Positions 1 through 5,126 of a stretch of DNA of 7,826 nucleotides are shown one piece after another (within the stretch, counting starts at the first letter, position 1; the number at the start of each line of letters is the position of its first letter). The notes under the pieces are model-generated. The model saw nothing but the letters and a program-made list of their open reading frames with translations, was not told the DNA's origin and searched no databases. The position numbers were made by a program, and so were the translations under genes. Source of the stretch: Nitratiruptor sp. (GTDB lineage Bacteria > Campylobacterota > Campylobacteria > Campylobacterales > Nitratiruptoraceae); contig WGBB01000089.1 in NCBI GenBank assembly GCA_015494505.1, positions 1 to 7,826 of the forward strand. The letters are read 5' to 3'.

Positions 1-10
1 AAGTAAGCCT

Positions 11-529
11 CTAATACTCTTGCGCTTTGCGCACCATCCTTTCGAAATACTTCTTTGCCTTCTTCGCTTTTGCGTAATCTTCCATAAAATAGATGAGTTC
101 ATAGTTGCGCTTAAAGGCGCTATTGGACCAGTTGGCCGAACCAAAGACGAGGCGCTTGCCGTCGATTATGGCCAGCTTTATATGCATTTTGCCGTAAAAT
201 TCCCCGTGCTTGGAATATTTCCCTCTTATCGTATAGATAGCGATATTTTTGTATTTGGCCAGATAGCCCATCTGAGAGTAGCGGTCTTTCGTATTTTGTT
301 CTTCATCCAAAAGCAGGCGAATACGCACGCCTCGTTTAGCTGCGTTTTTGAGGTGTGTGGCTATTTTTTTGTTGGTAAAGCTGTACATCGCCACGTCGAG
401 GGTGCTATGGGCTTGGTCTATCCAGCGAAGGAGCTGCGATTTGGCCTTTTGTGCTTCAAAAGGCATAAAATAGAGCTCATCGGCTAACAAAGCGGCGATG
501 AATAGCGATAATAGAAGAAACTTTTTCAC
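11..529 (-). CDS. nucT: Secreted/membrane-anchored phospholipase D-family nuclease (NucT-like)
   Basis: The 172-residue protein begins with a signal peptide or N-terminal anchor (MKKF followed by a hydrophobic run to about residue 16). The single PLD/HKD catalytic motif is H116-x-K118-x4-D123, followed by GSANWS at 130-135 and N142/E144. One HKD motif in a protein this short is the arrangement of the bacterial Nuc/NucT endonucleases, which form a two-HKD active site by dimerising. In H. pylori NucT is a membrane-associated nuclease linked to use of external DNA; the same role here is inferred. The start codon is GTG (529-527), preceded four bases upstream by AAAGGGA (540-534); later in-frame Met codons would remove the signal sequence. 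It is transcribed divergently from chePep. A non-nuclease PLD activity is possible but less likely given size, export signal and neighbourhood. Confidence 0.85.
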   Translation of the reverse strand: MKKFLLLSLFIAALLADELYFMPFEAQKAKSQLLRWIDQAHSTLDVAMYSFTNKKIATHLKNAAKRGVRIRLLLDEEQNTKDRYSQMGYLAKYKNIAIYTIRGKYSKHGEFYGKMHIKLAIIDGKRLVFGSANWSNSAFKRNYELIYFMEDYAKAKKAKKYFERMVRKAQEY

Positions 530-561
530 AACGTCCCTTTAGTAGAATTTGACGCCGAAAC

Positions 562-567
562 ATTATA
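562..567 (-). promoter_or_regulatory. Predicted -10 element for the nucT-like gene
   Basis: The minus strand reads TATAAT here, a perfect sigma-70 -10 hexamer, 32 bases upstream of the GTG start. That places transcription start near 555 with a leader of about 26 nt. No recognisable -35 hexamer lies upstream, which is usual for vegetative promoters in Campylobacterota. The call rests on sequence and position only. Confidence 0.5.
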
Positions 568-571
568 AAAT
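564..571 (+). promoter_or_regulatory. Predicted -10 element for the chePep-gmk run
   Basis: TATAAAAT lies 26 bases upstream of the chePep ATG, in an A-rich stretch, and is the only good -10 candidate in this gap on the plus strand. TTGACG at 549-554 is too close (about 9-11 bp) to act as its -35. The element shares bases with the opposing -10 of the nuclease gene. Confidence 0.45.
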
Positions 572-597
572 AAAAAAAAGCGAAATGGGAGAGAGTT

Positions 598-1680
598 ATG
601 CGTCTGTTGCTTATTAACAAAAACCCCGTAGTCTCACGCATGATGCAAATGAGCGTACCTAAAGCCGGCTTCGATATCGAGGAGTGTGACAACGTGTACG
701 ACCTCCCCACCGGTACGTATGAAGTGGTGGTTATCGATGATGAGATGTACGATGAAAACTTCATGCACGATATCAAACAGCATGTGAAGTTTCGTCAGCT
801 GGGGCTCATCAGTGCATCCCACACGGCTGCGAGCGACGAGTTCGACTTCGTACTGACCAAACCTTTCTTACCCACAGATCTCATCGAAGTGCTGCGCACG
901 GTCAAAACCAAAATAGAAGAGGCGCCTGCACAACAAGAAGAGAAAGAGCCTTTCGAAGAGCTACTGGATGAAAAGAGCGAGCCATTCGGTGAATTTATGA
1001 AAGAAGAGAGCGAAGAGTCGTTGGAGCATTTCGCCCAGGCCGCATCACAAGCACCCCTGGGAGAGAGCATCGTAGAAGTGGAAGAGAGTGTAGAGGAATC
1101 ACCTTTTGTGGAAAAAATCGAAGAGCCGGGTGATGTGCTCGATAAGAGTGAGCTGGAAAAGGTCTCCGAGCTTCTCCAGGAGACCGAAGAGAAGGACGAA
1201 CTCGACGATATCCTCGCCCATGCCCCAAAAATAGAGCCTATCTCTTTGATCGATGATGAGCGCACTCCCGATATCGAGCGTACGCCCCAGCCCATTTCGC
1301 TCCTAGATGAAAATGAGGAGTTTGGCACAAAAGAGCCGGAGAGCGATGTAATCGAAGAGATCACCGCTCCTGCCGAGGAGGAAGAGGAGTCTGAAGAAAT
1401 TTTGGATAAACTTGTCGAGCCTGCAGAAGAGTCGCAAGAGAACGTAGCTACGCAATCACAAGAGCGTGAACCCGAACTAGAAGAGCCGCAAGCACCTACT
1501 GCCCCTATACCTGAGGAGAGCACCGCGCGAATAAGAACCGCTACCAACGAAGAGGCCAAGAAGATCACCGTCGAAGACGTGCTCAAAAATCTCTCCATAG
1601 AAGATCTGCGCAAACTTCTCGATGGTGCTAAGATCGACATCACCATCACCATCAGCTACCCAGAGGATAGAGATGTTTAA
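598..1680 (+). CDS. chePep: ChePep-like chemotaxis regulator (poly-Glu-rich, degenerate receiver)
   Basis: The 360-residue protein has three parts. Residues 1 to about 105 look like a response-regulator receiver: a first beta strand LLLI, phosphoacceptor-position D47 in VVVIDDEM, and K88 in LTKPF. The acidic pair that normally binds Mg after strand 1 is replaced by N7-K8-N9, so phosphorylation may be lost or altered. Residues 107-310 are a low-complexity acidic linker (about 28% Glu) with short repeats. Residues about 318-360 form a compact tail (ITVEDVLKNL through ITISYPED) that looks conserved. Known for the family: H. pylori ChePep (HP0322) localises to the flagellar pole, restrains reversals and partners with CheZ. 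Position before gmk-tatA-argS supports orthology. The start is ATG with GGGAG at 587-591. The ORF overlaps gmk by 8 nt. Identity is inferred from architecture and synteny, not alignment. Confidence 0.8.
   Translation: MRLLLINKNPVVSRMMQMSVPKAGFDIEECDNVYDLPTGTYEVVVIDDEMYDENFMHDIKQHVKFRQLGLISASHTAASDEFDFVLTKPFLPTDLIEVLRTVKTKIEEAPAQQEEKEPFEELLDEKSEPFGEFMKEESEESLEHFAQAASQAPLGESIVEVEESVEESPFVEKIEEPGDVLDKSELEKVSELLQETEEKDELDDILAHAPKIEPISLIDDERTPDIERTPQPISLLDENEEFGTKEPESDVIEEITAPAEEEEESEEILDKLVEPAEESQENVATQSQEREPELEEPQAPTAPIPEESTARIRTATNEEAKKITVEDVLKNLSIEDLRKLLDGAKIDITITISYPEDRDV
1662..1667 (+). promoter_or_regulatory. Ribosome binding site fixing the gmk start
   Basis: AGAGGA sits five bases before ATG 1673, inside the last codons of chePep. 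It favours this start over the in-frame upstream ATG at 1622, which would add 17 residues with no homology to guanylate kinases ahead of MFKKGALLVL. Confidence 0.7.
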
Positions 1681-2293
1681 AAAGGGAGCGCTACTGGTGC
1701 TCTCCGGTCCCAGTGGAGCCGGCAAGAGCACGCTTATTAAGACCGTTTTGTCCCATTTTGAAGATGTCTACTTTAGCATTTCCACCACCACACGCCCCAA
1801 ACGTGTCGGCGAAGTAGAGGGGCGCGACTACTACTTCGTGACTAAAGAGGAGTTCGAAAAGGATATCGAAGCGGGGATGTTTTTGGAGTGGGCCAATGTG
1901 CACGGCAACTACTACGGCACATCCTTGCGTCCCGTTCTCGAGGCTTTGGACGAGGGAAAACTGGTGCTTTTCGATATCGATGTACAAGGTTTTTACTCTA
2001 TCAAAAAGAGCGCTCTGGCATCGCTGATGACGTCGGTTTTCGTGACCACTCCTACTATGCAGGAGCTGCGCAAAAGGTTGGAAGCCAGAGGTACCGATAG
2101 TGAGCTGGTGATCCAGGAGCGCCTCAAAAACGCTCTCGTGGAGATGGCCCATATGAAAGAGTATGACTACATCATCATCAACGAAGAACTCGAAAAAGCC
2201 AAAGAGCAAATCCTCCACCTCGCCCATACCGCACGTCTCAAACGCCACAAAGATGAGATAGAAGCGTTTATAAAATATTGGCAAAGTCACTGA
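1673..2293 (+). CDS. gmk: Guanylate kinase
   Basis: This enzyme transfers phosphate from ATP to GMP to give GDP in the cytosol, an essential step in making GTP and dGTP. The 206-residue length is typical. The Walker A loop GPSGAGKST is at residues 12-20. The GMP-binding region follows, with TTTRPKR (38-44), EGRDYYF (49-55) and YGTS (81-84). D101-x-D103-VQG (to 106) is the family's Walker B region. The lid carries R133, R135 and R139, with R150 after it, and YDYIIIN (164-170) closes the core. The start at 1673 puts the P-loop at the usual distance from the N-terminus; a longer frame opens at 1622 but is rejected. The ATG lies within the last codons of chePep, so translation of the two is probably coupled. 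Confidence 0.97.
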   Translation: MFKKGALLVLSGPSGAGKSTLIKTVLSHFEDVYFSISTTTRPKRVGEVEGRDYYFVTKEEFEKDIEAGMFLEWANVHGNYYGTSLRPVLEALDEGKLVLFDIDVQGFYSIKKSALASLMTSVFVTTPTMQELRKRLEARGTDSELVIQERLKNALVEMAHMKEYDYIIINEELEKAKEQILHLAHTARLKRHKDEIEAFIKYWQSH

Positions 2294-2294
2294 G

Positions 2295-2300
2295 TATAAT
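2295..2300 (+). promoter_or_regulatory. Predicted -10 element for tatA-argS-rsfS
   Basis: TATAAT, a perfect -10 hexamer, begins one base after the gmk stop codon. Transcription start would fall near 2307, leaving a leader of about 49 nt before tatA. There is no clear -35. It suggests that tatA and downstream genes have their own promoter in addition to any read-through from chePep-gmk. Confidence 0.5.
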
Positions 2301-2343
2301 GGCATATTAAGCAAATTTGAGTATTATTTTATGTAATAAAGCC

Positions 2344-2350
2344 AAAGGAG
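2344..2350 (+). promoter_or_regulatory. Ribosome binding site fixing the tatA start
   Basis: AAAGGAG lies five bases before ATG 2356. The frame is open upstream to a TTG at 2317, and another ATG at 2351 is out of frame, so this site is what decides the start of TatA at MGMPSMPELL. Confidence 0.75.
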
Positions 2351-2355
2351 ATGCA

Positions 2356-2595
2356 ATGGGTATGCCTAGTATGCCGGAACTACTCGTGATCCTGGCGATC
2401 GTAGTTTTGCTTTTTGGTGCCAAGAAGATTCCGGAGCTTGCCAAGGGTCTGGGAAGCGGTATCAAAAACTTCAAAAAAGCGATGCGTGAGGATGAAGAGG
2501 AAGAGAGTGCAAGCGCTCCCAAAAAAGAGATAGAGCAAAAAGAGCAGACTGCCACTACTACCGAAACGAAATCTACGGAAACTACAAACGCATAA
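2356..2595 (+). CDS. tatA: Sec-independent protein translocase subunit TatA
   Basis: TatA forms the oligomeric part of the twin-arginine translocase, which exports folded proteins, often cofactor-bearing redox enzymes, across the inner membrane. The 79-residue protein has one N-terminal membrane helix (about residues 7-20) with acidic E8 near its start. The F20-G21 hinge follows, then the amphipathic helix AKKIPELAKGLG (22-33) running to about residue 43, and a charged Glu/Thr/Lys-rich tail that is likely disordered. The conserved FGAKKIPELAKGLG block is characteristic of TatA/E. TatB is less likely because the amphipathic helix and tail are short. No tatB or tatC is adjacent; in Campylobacterota they lie elsewhere. 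tatA sits between gmk and argS as in H. pylori and C. jejuni. Confidence 0.95.
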   Translation: MGMPSMPELLVILAIVVLLFGAKKIPELAKGLGSGIKNFKKAMREDEEEESASAPKKEIEQKEQTATTTETKSTETTNA

Positions 2596-2615
2596 AGGGG
2601 CTCTTGCCTCTTTAT
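2592..2615 (+). other. RNA hairpin between tatA and argS
   Basis: The arms 2592-2601 and 2606-2615 can form a 10-bp stem (one G-T pair) around a TCTT loop. The stem includes most of the tatA stop codon and ends directly before the argS Shine-Dalgarno. It lacks a T-run after the stem, so it is not a standard terminator. It could attenuate transcription, protect an RNA end, or affect argS translation. A second palindrome, CTTTATAAAG (2610-2619), overlaps the right arm and the start of the Shine-Dalgarno. Confidence 0.45.
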
Positions 2616-2616
2616 A

Positions 2617-2621
2617 AAGGA
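2617..2621 (+). promoter_or_regulatory. Ribosome binding site for the TTG start of argS
   Basis: AAGGA lies five bases before TTG 2627. There is no nearby ATG in frame that would keep the N-terminal domain, so this site supports a TTG initiation codon. Confidence 0.75.
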
Positions 2622-2626
2622 AAGCC

Positions 2627-4210
2627 TTGAGAAAACGCGTTCAAGCCGAACTGCAAAAACACCTCGACAGACCCATAGTCCTCGAAAAACCAAAAGACAA
2701 AAACTTCGGCCACTATGCCACACCGATAGCCTTCGCGATGGCCAAGGAGCTGCGCAAAAGTCCCATGCTCATCGCGGATGAACTGGCCAAGAGCTTCGCA
2801 TCTTCACCTATTTTCGAAAAGGTGGAGCCTGTCAAAGGGTATGTCAACTTCAAGCTCAGCGAATCCTTCCTCGACGAATATGCCACCTGGGCTCTCAAAA
2901 ATGAGGAGCGTTTCGGCGCAGACGAGCAGGGCGAGAGGATTTTGCTCGAATTTGTCAGCGCCAATCCTACGGGACCTTTGCATATCGGTCATGCCAGAGG
3001 TGCCGTCATTGGAGAAGCGTTAGCACGCATCGGCCGTCACCTGGGCAACGAGATCCTCAAAGAGTACTACATCAACGACGCCGGCAATCAGATTTACTTG
3101 CTGGGTCTTTCCATTTATCTCGCCGCCCGTGAGCATTTGGGACTGCCTGTAGAGTGGCCCGATGAGTACTATCGCGGCGAATATATCAAAGACCTCGCCA
3201 AAGAGGCGATAGAGCATTTCGGTGGCCAGCGTTTCGAGGATGAAGCCCTCATCGATGAGCTGAGCACTTGGGGCAAAGACCGGATGATGGATCTCATCCG
3301 CTCCAATCTCGCGGACGTGGGCATCGAATTCGATAACTTCGTGAGCGAAAAGTCCCTCTATGCCAGATGGGATGAGGTGCTGAACATCTTGCGCGAAAAG
3401 GGTGCGGTCTATGAAAAAGAGGGCAAGGTGTGGCTACGCTCTACCGAATACGGCGATGAGAAGGACAGAGTGGTAGTACGTGAGGATGGGCGGCCTACGT
3501 ATCTGGCAGGCGATATCATCTACCATTACGACAAGTTTCAGCGAGGGTATGAACGCTACATCAACATCTGGGGCGCCGACCATCACGGCTACATGGCACG
3601 CGTCAAGGCGGCCGTGAAGTTTTTGGGCTACGACCCCGACAAGCTTGAAATCATCCTAGCCCAAATGGTCTCGCTCCTCAAAGGCGGCGAACCCTATAAG
3701 ATGAGCAAACGTGCCGGCAACTTCATCCTCATGAGCGAGGTAGTGGAGGAGATCGGAGCCGATGCACTGAAATTCATGTTTCTTAGCAAAAAGAGCGATA
3801 CGCATCTGGAATTCGACGTGGATATGCTCAAGCGCGAAGATAGCTCCAACCCCGTCTACTACATCAACTACGCGCACGCACGCGTCCACTCGCTTCTGGC
3901 CAAAGCGGGTGCCAAGCCCCAAGACTATTTCGACGAATCCCTCACGGGGCTCGTGGAGGATGCAAAGGATCTGCTCTTTAATGCGCTGCTTTTGCCCGAA
4001 ATCATCGAAGATGCTTTTGCCAAGCGCGAGCTGCAACGTGTGACGGATTACCTTAAAGCGCTGGCTGCGGAGTTTCATAGCTTTTACAACAAGCATAAAG
4101 TACTCGGCACCGAAAACGAGCGCAAATACATCAAACTCTTTTTGGTGGTAGCGCTTTCTATCCGCGTGGGACTGGGACTCCTCGGTGTAGAAGCGAAAAA
4201 AAGGATGTAA
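2627..4210 (+). CDS. argS: Arginyl-tRNA synthetase
   Basis: This class I synthetase charges tRNA-Arg with arginine using ATP in the cytosol. Its 527 residues match the family's length in Campylobacterota (C. jejuni about 530). The ArgS N-terminal additional domain spans roughly residues 1-85. The HIGH signature is H119-IGH122 within SANPTGPLHIGHARG, followed by NDAGNQIYLLG (150-160) of the arginine site. The Rossmann core includes IWGADHHGY (314-322). The second signature is KMSKR (358-362), a full KMSK motif that some ArgS proteins lack. The C-terminal helical anticodon-binding domain begins near residue 405 (SSNPVYYINYAHAR) and ends in the usual ArgS terminal Met. The start is TTG with a strong Shine-Dalgarno, which may lower expression. 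The stop codon abuts the rsfS ATG. Confidence 0.97.
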   Translation: MRKRVQAELQKHLDRPIVLEKPKDKNFGHYATPIAFAMAKELRKSPMLIADELAKSFASSPIFEKVEPVKGYVNFKLSESFLDEYATWALKNEERFGADEQGERILLEFVSANPTGPLHIGHARGAVIGEALARIGRHLGNEILKEYYINDAGNQIYLLGLSIYLAAREHLGLPVEWPDEYYRGEYIKDLAKEAIEHFGGQRFEDEALIDELSTWGKDRMMDLIRSNLADVGIEFDNFVSEKSLYARWDEVLNILREKGAVYEKEGKVWLRSTEYGDEKDRVVVREDGRPTYLAGDIIYHYDKFQRGYERYINIWGADHHGYMARVKAAVKFLGYDPDKLEIILAQMVSLLKGGEPYKMSKRAGNFILMSEVVEEIGADALKFMFLSKKSDTHLEFDVDMLKREDSSNPVYYINYAHARVHSLLAKAGAKPQDYFDESLTGLVEDAKDLLFNALLLPEIIEDAFAKRELQRVTDYLKALAAEFHSFYNKHKVLGTENERKYIKLFLVVALSIRVGLGLLGVEAKKRM

Positions 4211-4546
4211 ATGGATATCAACCAAAGAGCCGAACGTATCAAAAAAGAGCTCGAAGACAAAAAAGGCGAAGCGGTCGAGATCGTAGATATGAGCGATAGT
4301 GACTACTTCGTCGATCGCGTGGTGATCGCCACGTCGCTGAGCGACAAGCATACCGCGGCGCTGCTCGATCACCTCAAAACCCGTCTCAAGCCCGAGGGCG
4401 AAGAGTTCTTGAAAGTCCAGGAAGGCGATGAGTGGATCGTCATCGACTTGGGCGATATCCTCGTGCATATCATGACCGAAGCCTACCGCCAAAAGTATAA
4501 AATCGAGGAGTTTCTGCGCGATCTCATCGCCGATAAAAATCGATAA
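4211..4546 (+). CDS. rsfS: Ribosomal silencing factor RsfS (Iojap family)
   Basis: RsfS binds ribosomal protein uL14 on the 50S subunit and blocks joining with the 30S, lowering translation in starvation. The 111-residue length is typical. Family signatures are DMSDSDYFVDRVVIATS (26-42), where DYFV corresponds to the conserved core strand, and W75-IVIDLGDILVH86 leading into R93-QKY96-x2-E99, the usual Iojap block. ATG 4211 directly follows the argS stop, with AAGGA (4201-4205) five bases upstream inside argS, so translation is probably coupled. The 3' end overlaps the convergent nadD gene by 23 nt. In many bacteria rsfS is codirectional with nadD; here the two face each other. Confidence 0.94.
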   Translation: MDINQRAERIKKELEDKKGEAVEIVDMSDSDYFVDRVVIATSLSDKHTAALLDHLKTRLKPEGEEFLKVQEGDEWIVIDLGDILVHIMTEAYRQKYKIEEFLRDLIADKNR

Positions 4547-5057
4547 TCTCCCTTGCCATGATAGGCGGCAGATAGCGTCTAATAGGGTGTGCGCGCAGCT
4601 GGGTAGAGCTGATAGGCACTCGCACCCGCAGCTGCCGAAACTTCGTGCGCTGCCCATATCCTGGACGCGTCGCCACCACGAACTCCACCTCTTTTCGTAG
4701 CCTTCTATAGTTTTTCCACTTTTTAAGACCTGAGAGATTGTCGCTGCCGATGATGTAGTAGATCTTTTGGGGAGCGTAGCGGCGCTTGATGTACTCCACA
4801 TCCTCTATGGCATAGGTCTGACGTCCACGCCGTATTTCAAAATCGCTCACCACTACCTTTGGCCAAGATAGGAAGATTTTGCGTAGCCACCTGTAGCGCA
4901 GGTGCGGCGGTGCGGCGAAACGATCTTTGAAGGGATTGAGATAGGTAGGGATGACAATGAGCAGGTCGACAGGCAATTTGCGCAAAGCCTCGCGCACGAC
5001 GGCCACATGTCCCTTGTGGGGCGGATCGAAACTCCCTCCAAAGATCGCTACTCGCAT
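4524..5057 (-). CDS. nadD: Nicotinate-nucleotide adenylyltransferase
   Basis: NadD joins nicotinate mononucleotide and ATP to give deamido-NAD and pyrophosphate, the penultimate step of NAD synthesis. The 177-residue protein opens with GGSFDPPHKGH (7-17), the nucleotidyltransferase GxFxPxHxGH motif with H14 and H17. Next come PTYLNPFK (37-44) and GSDNL (104-108). ISSTQLR (149-155) is the C-terminal family motif. It is slightly short of the common 190-210 residues but both signature motifs are present. The start is ATG 5057 with AAGGAG (5068-5063) five bases upstream. It is divergent from gap, as in Campylobacter, and its last codons lie under the 3' end of rsfS on the other strand. Confidence 0.95.
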   Translation of the reverse strand: MRVAIFGGSFDPPHKGHVAVVREALRKLPVDLLIVIPTYLNPFKDRFAAPPHLRYRWLRKIFLSWPKVVVSDFEIRRGRQTYAIEDVEYIKRRYAPQKIYYIIGSDNLSGLKKWKNYRRLRKEVEFVVATRPGYGQRTKFRQLRVRVPISSTQLRAHPIRRYLPPIMAREIIDFYRR

Positions 5058-5077
5058 CCTCTCTCCTTTTAACCAAA

Positions 5078-5108
5078 ATTATAGCTACATTGGGATAAAA
5101 TGTGTCAA
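5078..5108 (-). promoter_or_regulatory. Predicted nadD promoter
   Basis: On the minus strand TTGACA (5108-5103) and TATAAT (5083-5078) are both perfect hexamers, separated by 19 bp, two longer than ideal. Transcription would start near 5071, giving a leader of only about 14 nt before the nadD ATG. The region overlaps the predicted gap promoter. Confidence 0.55.
5096..5101 (+). promoter_or_regulatory. Predicted -10 element for gap-pgk-tpiA
   Basis: TAAAAT matches five of six bases of the -10 consensus and lies 25 bases upstream of the gap ATG, predicting a start near 5108 and a leader of about 19 nt. No -35 is evident. It falls inside the spacer of the opposing nadD promoter. Confidence 0.4.
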
Positions 5109-5126
5109 AATTTTTGAGGATGGTGG

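Noticed and set aside
20..487. A 155-codon plus-strand frame opposite the nuclease gene
   Set aside because: The minus-strand frame has a signal peptide and an HKD motif; the plus-strand frame has neither a motif nor a convincing ribosome binding site.
549..554. TTGACG as a -35 for chePep
   Set aside because: Spacing to the only good -10 is about 9-11 bp, too short for sigma-70.
795..1652. A 285-codon Ser-rich open frame antisense to chePep
   Set aside because: The Ser runs are the reverse complement of the GAG/GAA-rich linker read in another frame. There is no recognisable domain, and the ChePep frame has clear domain structure.
1622..1672. Longer gmk with 17 extra N-terminal residues
   Set aside because: The added residues are unlike any guanylate kinase N-terminus, and the strong Shine-Dalgarno sits before the ATG at 1673.
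2317..2355. Longer tatA starting at TTG 2317
   Set aside because: It would put polar residues ahead of the membrane helix and ignore the AAAGGAG placed before ATG 2356.
4531..4542. Small inverted repeat (CGAT, AAAA loop, ATCG) at the rsfS/nadD overlap as a bidirectional terminator
   Set aside because: The stem is only four base pairs with no T-run on either side, too weak to call a terminator.
3656..4801. A 381-codon open frame on the minus strand across argS, rsfS and nadD
   Set aside because: It lies opposite two clear genes and in the wrong frame over nadD. It shows no recognisable motif, and its openness follows from the codon bias of argS and rsfS on the other strand.
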